Under the pieces are notes generated by a model. The model made no database searches. It was not told where the DNA came from and saw only the letters and a program-made list of their open reading frames with translations. A stretch of 64,000 bases of DNA, taken from the NCBI RefSeq assembly GCF_003721565.1, contig NZ_RJJE01000002.1, positions 496,001 to 560,000 of the forward strand, written 5' to 3'. This DNA is from Rufibacter immobilis. GTDB taxonomy: Bacteria; Bacteroidota; Bacteroidia; Cytophagales; Hymenobacteraceae. Positions 17,290-25,575 of the stretch are shown here, piece by piece; the stretch's first letter is position 1; the number at the start of each line of letters is the position of its first letter. Both the position numbers and the translations under genes were made by a program.

Positions 17290-18634
17290 TCTGCGGATGG
17301 GGTACAATCTCCTGCACCCGTATTTTTTTAATCTTTTTACTGTCTGCCGCCTCTATGCGGAAAAGGTAGGGCCCCAGCTGCGTTTCTTCGCCGGTGTGCG
17401 GAATGCGGGAGAAGAGGCGCAACATAAGCCCCGCCACCGACTCCACTTCGGCGCGGATGGGGGCCAGCAAATCTGCGGGAGGGTCTACTATTTTACAGAA
17501 GTCATGCAATGAGGTGCGTCCCTCAAACAGGAAGGTATGTTCATCTATCTGGGTGTAGTAGTGGTCTTCCTCCTCGTCCAGTTCATCATGGATCTCTCCC
17601 ACAATCTCTTCAATCACGTCTTCCAGCGTGAGCAGGCCGGTAGTGTCACCGTACTCGTTCACTACAATGGCCATGTGCACGCGCCGCTCCTGAAACTCAC
17701 GCAGCAACTCGTCAATTTTCTGGGTTTCGGGTACAAAGTAAGGAGTTCTGATAAGGTTTTGCCACACAAAATCTGCCGGGGCGTTCAAGTAAGGGAGCAA
17801 GTCTTTCACGTACAGGATACCGTCAATCTTATCTAAGCCATGGGTGTACACCGGAATACGGGAGTAGCCCCATTGGTGCACCTGTTTAAGCAGCGCCGGG
17901 AAAGGGGTGCGTCTGTGGAAGGCGATCACATCTACCCTGGAGCGCATGATCTGCTTTACCGTGATGGAGCTGAAGTTCACGATGGCCTTGAGCAAGCCTT
18001 TTTCCTGCGGAGAAGCGGGCGCCGCCGGTGCCTGGTCTAGGGAGAGGGCAAGGTCTTGGGTGGGAGAAGGTGCCCCAAAGGCTACGCGGGTCCGCCCCAC
18101 TAAAGCTTGCAAGGGCAATATGGCCGCCGCGAACGGAGCGCCCAAGAGATATACACTTTTCAAAACAGGAACTAGCACCGGGGTAGTGGAATTTAGTTGC
18201 AAGCGTTGCCCCCAGCCTGCTAACAGCAACCGCAGGGCTGCCAATGCTAAGGCAATGAGTAACACGCTGCCGCCTGCTGCCAGCCACGGGCGTTCCAGGA
18301 CAGGAGGAAACAGGGTAGAGAGCAGCCAATAGCTGCAAACCCCCAGGAGCACATGTAGGGTAGAGGTTAGAAATACGCCTGCCAGAAGCATTCTCTCAGG
18401 GTTGCTGTGCAGAGGAGAGAAGGCGATTTCTTGATCTTGGTCTAGGTGATGGCTAGTCGTGTGATGGAACTGTTGAAATGCTGCCAAGGCGGCTGTAGTC
18501 GCCAGCAAGCCACAGAAGAGCAGCCCGAAGAGAGCAGACGGAAGAACCCAATCTGCGGTAGAAAGAATGGAAGAGGAGTTGTATAAAAGAGAGCCCCAAC
18601 TGGAGGGCTCCCCTAATGCCGGTAAACTTTCCAA
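17276..18634 (-). CDS. gldE: GldE, CNNM/CBS-domain transmembrane protein
   Basis: 452 residues. An N-terminal CNNM-type membrane region (about 1-190) has hydrophobic segments around WVLPSALFGLLFCGLLATT and MLLAGVFLTSTLHVLLGVC. Two CBS domains follow (MRSRVDVIAFHRRTPFPALL; ELLREFQERRVHMAIVVNEYGDTTGLLTLEDVIEEIVGEI), then a CorC/HlyC-type C-terminal domain. GldE improves gliding through GldD in Flavobacterium; CNNM relatives transport Mg2+. The start codon is TTG, and no better ATG exists before the first membrane segment. It begins 26 bp after ssb and overlaps gldD. Confidence 0.92.
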   Translation of the reverse strand: MESLPALGEPSSWGSLLYNSSSILSTADWVLPSALFGLLFCGLLATTAALAAFQQFHHTTSHHLDQDQEIAFSPLHSNPERMLLAGVFLTSTLHVLLGVCSYWLLSTLFPPVLERPWLAAGGSVLLIALALAALRLLLAGWGQRLQLNSTTPVLVPVLKSVYLLGAPFAAAILPLQALVGRTRVAFGAPSPTQDLALSLDQAPAAPASPQEKGLLKAIVNFSSITVKQIMRSRVDVIAFHRRTPFPALLKQVHQWGYSRIPVYTHGLDKIDGILYVKDLLPYLNAPADFVWQNLIRTPYFVPETQKIDELLREFQERRVHMAIVVNEYGDTTGLLTLEDVIEEIVGEIHDELDEEEDHYYTQIDEHTFLFEGRTSLHDFCKIVDPPADLLAPIRAEVESVAGLMLRLFSRIPHTGEETQLGPYLFRIEAADSKKIKKIRVQEIVPHPQNEKE

Positions 18635-18660
18635 AATGCGAAGTTTGGTTCAACAATAGA

Positions 18661-19140
18661 TTAGAAGGGCAGATCATCTGGCTCTTCTTCAAAGGTGGCA
18701 GGTCTGGAACCTCCACTTTTGTTCTGGCTGGTGCCATTGCTACTACCCGTATTGGCAGAAGAAGGTTCATTGCCGTAGTTGCCGCTGCCCTGCGCGCTTC
18801 CGCCTTCAGACCGACCACCCAACATGGTCATGTTATCTGCCACAATCTCCGTGCTGTAGCGCTGGATGCCGTCTTTGTCTTGGTAGCTGTTCGTCCGGAT
18901 GCGGCCTTCAATGTAGACAGACTGGCCTTTCTTTACGTATTTCTCCGCTACCTCTGCCAGGCCGCGCCATACCACAATGTTGTGCCACTCAGTACGTTCC
19001 TGCCGGTCTCCGTTTTTGTCTTTGAACGTTTCAGAAGTAGCCAGTGGGAAGCGGGCTACTGCCACACCGCCTTCTAAATGACGTACTTCCGGGTCTTTGC
19101 CCAGGTTGCCAATTAGAATAACTTTATTGATGCTTGCCAT
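18661..19140 (-). CDS. ssb: Single-stranded DNA-binding protein
   Basis: 159 residues. The OB fold begins MASINKVILIGNLGKDPEVR and includes TEWHNIVVWRGLAEVAEKYVKKG. A Gly/Ser/Asn-rich linker (about 115-145) leads to the acidic tip EEPDDLPF that recruits repair and replication proteins. Binds ssDNA as a tetramer. It has its own TATCTTTG box in the 46-bp gap after mutY, so it may be transcribed both from upstream and on its own. Confidence 0.97.
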   Translation of the reverse strand: MASINKVILIGNLGKDPEVRHLEGGVAVARFPLATSETFKDKNGDRQERTEWHNIVVWRGLAEVAEKYVKKGQSVYIEGRIRTNSYQDKDGIQRYSTEIVADNMTMLGGRSEGGSAQGSGNYGNEPSSANTGSSNGTSQNKSGGSRPATFEEEPDDLPF

Positions 19141-19159
19141 AGATTGAAATCAGGGGGTT

Positions 19160-19167
19160 CAAAGATA
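19160..19167 (-). promoter_or_regulatory. -7 box TATCTTTG before ssb
   Basis: TATCTTTG on the minus strand fits TANNTTTG and lies 20 bases upstream of the ssb start codon, in the mutY-ssb gap. No clear -33 TTG. Confidence 0.4.
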
Positions 19168-19186
19168 GATTTAGCTTATAAATTTA

Positions 19187-20263
19187 CTAAAAAAAGTGCT
19201 CATTTAAAAACGAGTGAATCAAAATAGGCTTGGGCAATGCTTCTATTTCCTCAACTGAATATAGCCGTAACCCAATAGATTCTTCTTTTTCTTCCCTTAA
19301 ACGAAAAGGAAGCGAAATCAGATAAAATTGGGCAGAAATTCTCTGATGGCTCAGGATATGTTTGTATACCTTGCCCGTGGAACTGAATGGAATAGGCGGG
19401 ATGCCTAACGTTTCTGCTGCCTCAAGTTGCAAAGCTTCTGGGCTGGGGTGCAGGGTATCGGTCTCCAGCGAGAAGAAATCGTAGAGACTTTGCCAGATGT
19501 CGTTGCCGGGGCGCTTTCTCAGGTAAATTTTGCCTTGGTGCTGCAACACTAAATACTGAAAGAAGCGCTGTCGGCTGCTTTTGGCTTTCTCCTTAACAGG
19601 CAACACGTTCACCAACCCGTTCTGGAACGCAAAGCACGTGCGCTGCAAAGGGCAGAACAGGCAGTCTGGTGCTACAGGAGTACATTGGATAGCCCCAAAC
19701 TCCATAATAGCCTGGTTGTAGGTGTCTGGTTCGGTTGCCGGAATCAATGTATTCGCCAGTTCTTCAAATACCTTCTTGCTGGCAGGGGCGGCAATGTTCT
19801 CGTGTTTGCCAAATACGCGCGCCAGCACCCGGTACACGTTGCCATCCAGCACTGCCACCGGCTCTTTGTAGGCAAAAGAGGCAATAGCGGCCGCGGTGTA
19901 GCTGCCAATTCCCTTTAATAGCAAGAGTTCACGGTAGGTGCTAGGGAACTCCCCATTGAATTGTTCTACTACCTGTTTGGCTGTGAAATGGAGGTTGCGG
20001 GCGCGGGAGTAATAGCCTAATCCTTGCCAGAGACGCAATACCTCGTCTTCGGGTGCGTTTGCTAAATCAAACACGGTGGGGTACTGCTCCAGAAACCGGA
20101 GGTAGTAGGGAAGTCCCTGCCGCACACGGGTTTGCTGTAGAATTATCTCTGAAAGCCAGATGGCGTAGGGGTCTGTGGTGTCGCGCCAGGGCAGCGGCCG
20201 GCGGTGGCGCCCATACCAGTCAATAAGAATATTTGAAAAAGAAGAAGGAGTTTCAGATGCCAT
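19187..20263 (-). CDS. mutY: A/G-specific adenine DNA glycosylase MutY
   Basis: 358 residues. Removes A mispaired with 8-oxoguanine. The helix-hairpin-helix LLLKGIGSYTAAAIASFAY leads into VAVLDGNVYRV with the catalytic Asp; the N-terminal SEIILQQTRVRQGLPYY carries the catalytic Glu. The Fe-S loop is C-X6-C-X2-C-X5-C (CTPVAPDCLFCPLQRTC). The C-terminal NUDIX-like domain that reads 8-oxoG starts near residue 230 (YLVLQHQGKIYLRKRP). First gene of the minus-strand block and divergent from the HU gene. Confidence 0.97.
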   Translation of the reverse strand: MASETPSSFSNILIDWYGRHRRPLPWRDTTDPYAIWLSEIILQQTRVRQGLPYYLRFLEQYPTVFDLANAPEDEVLRLWQGLGYYSRARNLHFTAKQVVEQFNGEFPSTYRELLLLKGIGSYTAAAIASFAYKEPVAVLDGNVYRVLARVFGKHENIAAPASKKVFEELANTLIPATEPDTYNQAIMEFGAIQCTPVAPDCLFCPLQRTCFAFQNGLVNVLPVKEKAKSSRQRFFQYLVLQHQGKIYLRKRPGNDIWQSLYDFFSLETDTLHPSPEALQLEAAETLGIPPIPFSSTGKVYKHILSHQRISAQFYLISLPFRLREEKEESIGLRLYSVEEIEALPKPILIHSFLNEHFF

Positions 20264-20356
20264 GTAAGGGCTTTAACATATTGGTTAGCTGCGTTTACGC
20301 GGGCTGTAACCTAACAGATTTTTAAACAAATAGTTTTACTTTCCGAAAAGGCCGGT

Positions 20357-20364
20357 TACCTTTG
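20357..20364 (+). promoter_or_regulatory. -7 box TACCTTTG for the HU gene
   Basis: TACCTTTG followed by TGCC fits the extended TANNTTTGYNNC pattern. Transcription should start near 20371, leaving a leader of about 80 bases before the GTG at 20454. This rules out the longer reading from 20364, whose first codon would overlap the promoter. Confidence 0.6.
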
Positions 20365-20453
20365 TGCCCCGATTTCGGGTTGTCGTAGAGCCTACGGCAA
20401 ACGTTTGTACAAACATATTCATCTTCACCCAATTACTTAAATCGTTTAAACAA

Positions 20454-20759
20454 GTGACTAAAGCAGAAGTTATATCAGAGATTGCAGATAAGACAGGGAT
20501 TGAAAAGTCTGATGTTGCGGCTACCGTTGAAGCATTCTTCAAAGTGGTAAAAGACTCAATGGCCGATGGTAATAACATTTATGTGCGTGGCTTTGGGAGC
20601 TTTGTAAATAAGAAACGTGCAAAGAAAGTTGCCCGTAACATCTCTAAGAACACTTCCATCATCATTGATGAGCACTTCATCCCTTCTTTCAAGCCTTCTA
20701 AAACGTTTGTAGCCAAAATCAAAAACAGCAAGAAAATCAAAGAAGCAGTCGTTTCTTAG
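20454..20759 (+). CDS. hup: HU-family DNA-binding protein
   Basis: 101-residue nucleoid protein that bends DNA as a dimer. It begins VTKAEVISEIADKTGIEKSD (initiator GTG read as Met), has the GNNIYVRGFGSFVNKKRAKKVARN core with the RNP-type arm, and ends in a Lys-rich tail. Starting at 20454 places the normal HU N-terminus first; 30 extra residues of the longer reading are not HU-like and overlap the -7 box. It is followed 61 bp later by the TPR gene, an order often seen in Bacteroidota. Confidence 0.93.
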   Translation: MTKAEVISEIADKTGIEKSDVAATVEAFFKVVKDSMADGNNIYVRGFGSFVNKKRAKKVARNISKNTSIIIDEHFIPSFKPSKTFVAKIKNSKKIKEAVVS

Positions 20760-20767
20760 TTTTTTTG

Positions 20768-20775
20768 TACTTTTG
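20768..20775 (+). promoter_or_regulatory. -7 box TACTTTTG for the TPR gene
   Basis: TACTTTTG plus TGGC fits TANNTTTGYNNC, 45 bases upstream of the TPR gene start and 8 bases after the HU stop. -33 element not clear. Confidence 0.5.
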
Positions 20776-20820
20776 TGGCCTTAAATCTTTGTACCATACT
20801 CATTTTCGGAAATATATACT

Positions 20821-21714
20821 ATGTCTAAAGGTAGGATAGCCCTCATTCTTTCTGCCGTAGTGCTGGCTGTACTCATGGCCTTATTGCCGAAGGTGATTAT
20901 CAACAAAGACAGCAAAGGCGAGTTTGCGGCCAACGGAACCGCCAGCAGTGCTGCACCAGACCATGACCCTAACCATGAGGGGCATGAAGACCATGCAACA
21001 GAAACTCCGGCCCCTGCGGCCGGAGCGGGAGAGGCCCACATGACCGCCACTCCGGCTCAGTTGAAGGAGATTGCAGAGCTGCGGGCTAAGTTTAACCGTG
21101 AAGCCAGCGGACAGGCTAAAAGCAAAGTGGCCGAGGAACTGGCTCAGAAATACACCGCCATTGCCAAACATGACAGTGCGGGGTATTTCTACGAGCAGGT
21201 GGCGGCGGTACGGCCCGGCGAGAAAACCTTCCAGAGAGCGGCAGATCAGTATTTTGAGGCATTTACTTTTGCCGCAACGCAGGAGCGGTCTCAGCTGCTA
21301 GGAAAGAAGGCCCAGAACCTGTATGCGCAGGTTCTGAAAAACAATCCGGCCAATCTGGATGCCAAGACAAACCTGGCTATGACGTATATTGCCAGCGAAA
21401 CGCCAATGCAGGGGATTACCCTGTTGCGGGAAGTGATCTCGGCAGATCCTAAAAACCAGAAAGCCTTGTTCAACCTGGGTGTTTTGTCTATGCAGTCTAA
21501 CCAGTATGACAAGGCGGTGGGCAGGTTCCAGGAACTGTTGGCTGTTAACCCCAGCCATATAGATGGCACTTTTTACTTGGGGGTATCGTTAGCAGAAACA
21601 GGTAAGAAACAAGAGGCGCAGAAAGCTTTTCTGCGGGTAAAAGAACTAAGCAAAGACCCAGAGGTACTTGCCTCAGTAGACAGTTATCTGCAGAAAATCA
21701 ACAGCGCCAAGTAA
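20821..21714 (+). CDS. Membrane-anchored tetratricopeptide-repeat protein
   Basis: 297 residues. An N-terminal signal-anchor (MSKGRIALILSAVVLAVLMA) is followed by a His/Ala/Pro-rich linker (about 38-75, DHDPNHEGHEDH) and at least four TPR-like helical pairs from about residue 90 (AKYTAIAKHDSAGYFYEQ; NLYAQVLKNNPANLDAK; ALFNLGVLSMQSNQYDKAV; DGTFYLGVSLAETGKKQEA). It probably scaffolds protein contacts on the periplasmic side; partners are unknown. Position between hup and rng is a common Bacteroidota arrangement. The histidine-rich linker could bind metal, but that is speculation. Confidence 0.88.
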   Translation: MSKGRIALILSAVVLAVLMALLPKVIINKDSKGEFAANGTASSAAPDHDPNHEGHEDHATETPAPAAGAGEAHMTATPAQLKEIAELRAKFNREASGQAKSKVAEELAQKYTAIAKHDSAGYFYEQVAAVRPGEKTFQRAADQYFEAFTFAATQERSQLLGKKAQNLYAQVLKNNPANLDAKTNLAMTYIASETPMQGITLLREVISADPKNQKALFNLGVLSMQSNQYDKAVGRFQELLAVNPSHIDGTFYLGVSLAETGKKQEAQKAFLRVKELSKDPEVLASVDSYLQKINSAK

Positions 21715-21755
21715 GAGAGAGTTAAAATATTTTTCACACATAAAACATCAAGACT

Positions 21756-21845
21756 ATGCCTTGCGGTAAAAAAAGAAAGAGACATAAGATTGCTACGCAC
21801 AAAAGAAAGAAGCGTCTGCGTAAGAATAGACATAAGAAAAAATAA
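21756..21845 (+). CDS. AURKAIP1/COX24-domain ribosomal-type micro-protein (29 aa)
   Basis: 29 codons beginning MPCGKKRKRHKIATHKRKKR and ending RHKKK, more than half Lys/Arg/His. This is the very conserved Bacteroidota protein carrying the AURKAIP1/COX24 motif; the mitochondrial relative is ribosomal protein mS38, and a similar tiny protein (bS22) sits in the mycobacterial small subunit. It should bind rRNA. It lies 41 bp after the TPR gene and 86 bp before rng. Automatic callers often miss it because of its length. Confidence comes from the near-verbatim recall of the family sequence. Confidence 0.9.
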   Translation: MPCGKKRKRHKIATHKRKKRLRKNRHKKK

Positions 21846-21931
21846 GGTAACCCCTTAATTTCTTTAAGCCCACATTGCCGCAGAGGTGATGATGGGCTTT
21901 GGTATATTCTTTCATCTAAGCTAGTAAGACA

Positions 21932-23536
21932 TTGAGTAACGAATTAATTATTAATTCTACTCAAGATGGAGAACGAATAGCCCTTCTTCAGGATAAGCGA
22001 TTAGTAGAGTATCACTTTGATAGAAATGATACCAACTACAGCGTTGGAGATATTTTTCTGGGAACCGTTAAAAAAGTAATGCCGGGCTTGAACGCTGCGT
22101 TCATAGACATTGGCTATACCAAAGACGCTTTCCTGCACTACCATGACTTGGGAGAGAACATCAAGACTCTGAACAAGTACGTGAAAACGGTGCAGACCCA
22201 GAAGAACACTTCTGCCAAGCTTAACCAGATCAAGTTTGAACCCGAAATAGACAAACTGGGCAAAATGGCCGATGTCCTCAAAAAAGGACAGCAGGTCTTG
22301 GTTCAGATTGTAAAAGAGCCAATCTCCACAAAAGGGCCCCGGCTTTCTTGTGAGATTTCCCTGGCAGGCCGTTACCTGGTGCTCGTGCCGTTTTCTAACA
22401 CCGTGAGTGTGTCTAAGAAAATAGTGAGCAAAGAGGAGCGTACGCGTCTAAAACGCCTCATCACCTCCATTAAGCCGGAGAACTTTGGGGTAATCATTCG
22501 TACCGTGGCAGAAGGCCGCGAAGTGGCGGAACTAGACAAAGACCTCCGCACCATGTTGACCACCTGGGAAGAAGGCATAGCTGCGTTACGCACCGCTAAG
22601 GAGCGCGACAAAGTGATCGGGGAGCTAGGCCGCTCCTCCTCCATGTTGAGAGACATTTTGAATGAAAGTTTTGACAGCATTGTGGTAGACGATGAAAAGC
22701 TGCACAATGAGATAAAAACTTACATTGAAACCATAGCCCCAGACAAGCTGAAGATTCTGAAGCATTACACGGGCAAGGTAAAGACCTTTGAACACTTTAA
22801 CATTGAAAAGCAGCTGAAATCCCTGTTCGGGAAGACAGTGAGCATCCCGGGCGGCGGATATCTGGTGATTGAACACACAGAGGCCCTGCACGTGGTAGAT
22901 GTGAACAGCGGGAACAAATCCAACTCTGAGACAGACCAGGAAGCCACCGCTCTTAATGTGAATCTTACCGCGGCAAAAGAGGTAGCGCGTCAGTTGCGCC
23001 TCCGGGACCTGGGCGGAATCATTGTAGTGGATTTCATTGACATGAAATCGGCCGAGAACCGGCAGAAAGTACAGGATGTGGTGAAGGAAGAGATGAAGAA
23101 AGACCGTTCCAAATACACGGTACTGCCCATTTCCAAGTTCGGCCTCATGCAGATTACCCGCCAGCGCGTACGGCCTGAGCAAAATATTGTCACCGGCGAG
23201 GTATGCCCTACCTGTCAAGGCAGCGGCAAGATATCCGCCAGTATTCTGGTAACCGATGAGATAGATCAGACCATTGAAGACCTGCTCACCCGCCAGAATC
23301 AGAAAAACATTACCCTGTACGTGCATCCGTTCTTACACGCGTACTACACCAAAGGCTTCATTTCCAAACAGCGGAAGTGGTTCCTGAAACACTTTAAGTG
23401 GGTGAACGTGGTGAAAGATACGGCCTTAGCCCTCACTGATTTCAAGGTGATGGATGAACATGGCGACGAAATCGAGCTTAAATCAGCTTACTCAGAAGTA
23501 AACAGCCTCCAAGATCGTGCTGTAGAGACAGAATAG
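21932..23536 (+). CDS. rng: Ribonuclease G/E family endoribonuclease
   Basis: 534 residues. The S1 domain (about 35-130; NAAFIDIGYTKDAFLHYHDL) is followed by the RNase H-like/DNase I-like catalytic part with the Mg2+ aspartates in VVDVNSGNKS and GGIIVVDFIDM, and a zinc-link CPTCQGSGK used for dimerisation. It lacks the long C-terminal scaffold of RNase E, so RNase G type; acts in rRNA maturation and mRNA decay. The start codon is TTG (21932), giving the family N-terminus MSNELIINSTQDGERIALL. The 86-bp upstream gap holds a weak hairpin (TAAGCCCA ... TGGGCTTT, about 21865-21900) that might modulate expression. Confidence 0.95.
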   Translation: MSNELIINSTQDGERIALLQDKRLVEYHFDRNDTNYSVGDIFLGTVKKVMPGLNAAFIDIGYTKDAFLHYHDLGENIKTLNKYVKTVQTQKNTSAKLNQIKFEPEIDKLGKMADVLKKGQQVLVQIVKEPISTKGPRLSCEISLAGRYLVLVPFSNTVSVSKKIVSKEERTRLKRLITSIKPENFGVIIRTVAEGREVAELDKDLRTMLTTWEEGIAALRTAKERDKVIGELGRSSSMLRDILNESFDSIVVDDEKLHNEIKTYIETIAPDKLKILKHYTGKVKTFEHFNIEKQLKSLFGKTVSIPGGGYLVIEHTEALHVVDVNSGNKSNSETDQEATALNVNLTAAKEVARQLRLRDLGGIIVVDFIDMKSAENRQKVQDVVKEEMKKDRSKYTVLPISKFGLMQITRQRVRPEQNIVTGEVCPTCQGSGKISASILVTDEIDQTIEDLLTRQNQKNITLYVHPFLHAYYTKGFISKQRKWFLKHFKWVNVVKDTALALTDFKVMDEHGDEIELKSAYSEVNSLQDRAVETE

Positions 23537-23556
23537 AACTTCTATTCCTGACACAT

Positions 23557-23590
23557 AAAAAAGCCCCGGTGCACGCACCGGGGCTTTCTA
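23557..23590. terminator. Intrinsic terminator after rng
   Basis: AAAGCCCCGGTGC / GCACCGGGGCTTT, a 13-bp perfect inverted repeat flanked by A and T runs, 20 bp after the rng stop. Works in both directions between convergent genes. Confidence 0.85.
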
Positions 23591-23607
23591 TTTACTTATC
23601 TGTTTGA

Positions 23608-23645
23608 CGTTTAGGGGCTGTTTTTTGAAAAACAGCCCCTAAACG
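23608..23645. repeat. Operon-end palindrome, perfect copy
   Basis: CGTTTAGGGGCTGTTTTT / AAAAACAGCCCCTAAACG with loop around TGA. It ends 6 bp from the stop codon of the convergent gene at 23652, next to but separate from the rng terminator. Confidence 0.9.
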
Positions 23646-23651
23646 CAAAGG

Positions 23652-24365
23652 CTAAAACTTAAGCCCGAAGTCAAGGGCGATGGTATTGTTCTTGAATTCA
23701 ATCTTCTTGTCTCCCAGAATGCCGGAATAGTGGCCGTTGTCTACGTCTGTGAGGCCACGGTGGTAGGTAAGGCCGCCCATGAACTTGGTGCTTTGCCCTA
23801 ACGGCCACTCAATACCGGCGCTCAAGATGGCCCCAATCTCAAAGGTGTTGAACCGCTTGTTGTAGCGGTCGCCGGTGTTGTTGTCTATTTTCTTGTCATT
23901 TACTTTGCTGGCCAGCAGCGTGTTCAAAGACAGACCGCCCTGGAAATATAACCTGGTGCCCGCAGAAAGCTCATTGGTGAAAAGCTTCAGCGTAAGCGGT
24001 ATTTCCAGGTACTGCAAATTGATGTCATCTTTTCCTTTAATGGGCGCCGGAATGGCAGGGTCGTTTGGGTCTGCCGCAACATAGGGATTGTAATCATAAG
24101 AGATCTTGCCACCTTTGGAGTTGTAGATAAGGCCAGAGCTGAACGCATAATTCGCCCCGAAGAAATAGTCGCCAATGATGCCAATGCCTATCCCGGCGCC
24201 GGCGCCCTCGCTTTTGAAGTTATACTGGTCTTTGGCGAAGGTGCGGCTGAAGTTCACAGACGGCGACACTTTCACCCCTATCTCTATCTGGGCAGCGGCC
24301 TGTTGCGCATAAGAAAGGAGAGCGGCCAGAACCAAAACCAACGGAGTTAAGCGGATCATTTTCAT
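23652..24365 (-). CDS. PorT-like outer-membrane beta-barrel protein
   Basis: 237 residues. Signal peptide (MKMIRLTPLVLVLAALLSYA, ending AAAQ) and a strand-rich mature part with alternating aromatic/glycine segments (NYAFSSGLIYNSKGGKISYDY; GLTYHRGLTDVDNG) ending in FGLKF, a typical C-terminal outer-membrane strand. Belongs to the outer_membrane_beta-barrel/PorT group by pattern; PorT itself is a type IX secretion component, but this general family has many members of unknown role. Divergent from gldB, with 58 bp between the two starts. Confidence 0.82.
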   Translation of the reverse strand: MKMIRLTPLVLVLAALLSYAQQAAAQIEIGVKVSPSVNFSRTFAKDQYNFKSEGAGAGIGIGIIGDYFFGANYAFSSGLIYNSKGGKISYDYNPYVAADPNDPAIPAPIKGKDDINLQYLEIPLTLKLFTNELSAGTRLYFQGGLSLNTLLASKVNDKKIDNNTGDRYNKRFNTFEIGAILSAGIEWPLGQSTKFMGGLTYHRGLTDVDNGHYSGILGDKKIEFKNNTIALDFGLKF

Positions 24366-24392
24366 AAGTAAGTGGTATTGCGTATTGTTAAG

Positions 24393-24400
24393 TAAATTTG
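24393..24400 (+). promoter_or_regulatory. -7 box TAAATTTG before gldB
   Basis: TAAATTTG fits TANNTTTG and lies 23 bases before the gldB start codon, giving a very short leader. No -33 TTG at standard spacing. Confidence 0.45.
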
Positions 24401-24423
24401 CCTAAAGTTAAAGGAAGAAAAAA

Positions 24424-25419
24424 ATGCGAGGCTATCTATTGCTGCTGTTGGCGGTATTGCTGTTTACCGGCTGCTCCAAAAAACAAACGTGCGAAATCCC
24501 AAGTGAAGTATCCAAAATTCCGGTGGAGATAAAAGTTGACCGTTTGGAAGAGCGCTTCTTCAAGATAAAAACTGTGCCAGAGATGCAGGCGTTCCTGGCG
24601 CAGGAGCCTCTGTTGCGCGACCGTTTCCTGCTGCGTGACCACTACCCGTCTGAGGAGGTGATGGCACAGAACCTGCTGCGCCTGGCAGCAGATACCAGCA
24701 TCCACAAACTGGTGCGCCAAAGCGATGAAACCTTCAAAGACATGGCGCCTGTAGAGCAGGAACTGGAGAACGCCTTTAAGTACGTGAAGTATTATTACCC
24801 TAATTTCTATGTGCCCAAGGTGCAGTCGTTCATCTCGGGGCTTAGCCGTGACCTGCTGGTGAGCGACAGTTTGGTGGTGCTGGGGCTGGATTACTTCATC
24901 GGGAAAAACGCTGCCTTTCGGCCGCAGGCTCCGGAGTACATTCTCAGGCGCTACGAGAAACAGAACCTAGCCCCTTCGGTGATGCTACTGGTGTCTAACA
25001 AATTCAACAAGACAGATTTCGTGAACAAAGACATGCTGGACGAGATGATTGACTACGGCAAGTCGTACTACTTTGCCCAGCAGGTCATGCCCTGCACCCC
25101 AGACTCGCTCATTATTTGGTACTCAGGCCAGGAATTGGCCGACGTGAAATACAACGAAGGCAAGATCTGGGCGCACCTGGTGGAGAAAGGGCTCCTGTAT
25201 GAGACCAGCCAATTCATTACCCGCAAGTACGTGGGGGAACGCCCCAACGTGCCGGAGATCAGCGCTCGTTGCCCCGGCCGTATTGCCACGTGGGTAGGCT
25301 GGCAGATTGTGCGCAGCTACATGGAGAACAACCCCAACGTGACGCTGCAACAACTCATGGAAGAGAAAGACGCCCGCAAAATTCTGGATCGGTCTAAATA
25401 CAAACCCCAGAAGAATTAA
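24424..25419 (+). CDS. gldB: Gliding-motility lipoprotein GldB
   Basis: 331-residue lipoprotein (lipobox LFTGC, Cys17). The segment VEIKVDRLEERFF, VLGLDYFIGKNAAFRPQAPEYILRRY and the C-terminal PGRIATWVGWQIVRSYMENN are what I recognise as GldB, required for gliding and linked to type IX secretion in Flavobacterium. Its fold is related to the DUF2268 zinc-peptidase-like group, but no HExxH metal motif is seen here, so it is probably not a peptidase. Expressed as a single gene: -7 box just upstream and a perfect palindrome copy 7 bp downstream. Confidence 0.88.
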   Translation: MRGYLLLLLAVLLFTGCSKKQTCEIPSEVSKIPVEIKVDRLEERFFKIKTVPEMQAFLAQEPLLRDRFLLRDHYPSEEVMAQNLLRLAADTSIHKLVRQSDETFKDMAPVEQELENAFKYVKYYYPNFYVPKVQSFISGLSRDLLVSDSLVVLGLDYFIGKNAAFRPQAPEYILRRYEKQNLAPSVMLLVSNKFNKTDFVNKDMLDEMIDYGKSYYFAQQVMPCTPDSLIIWYSGQELADVKYNEGKIWAHLVEKGLLYETSQFITRKYVGERPNVPEISARCPGRIATWVGWQIVRSYMENNPNVTLQQLMEEKDARKILDRSKYKPQKN

Positions 25420-25426
25420 CTTCTTT

Positions 25427-25466
25427 GCGTTTAGGGGCCGATTTTCCAGAAACAGCCCCTAAACGC
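25427..25466. repeat. Operon-end palindrome
   Basis: GCGTTTAGGGGCCGATTTT / AGAAACAGCCCCTAAACGC, 7 bp after the gldB stop. Outer 11 bp pair perfectly; the inner arm has substitutions. Confidence 0.85.
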
Positions 25467-25516
25467 AAGCCAAGACTTGGGCGGCTCCTTTGGTTGCCCC
25501 AGCCTTTGCTGTTTCT

Positions 25517-25554
25517 GTTTTGGGCCCGATTTCATAAAAAGAGCCGCTAAACGC
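25517..25554. repeat. Operon-end palindrome, hybrid arms
   Basis: GTTTTGGGCCCGATTTCA then AAAAAGAGCCGCTAAACGC. Second copy in the gldB-glycosyltransferase gap, ending 21 bp before the glycosyltransferase start; read in frame it yields the false peptide FGPDFIKRAAKRT. Confidence 0.75.
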
Positions 25555-25575
25555 ACTCCTTCTGCTTTTGCTCCT

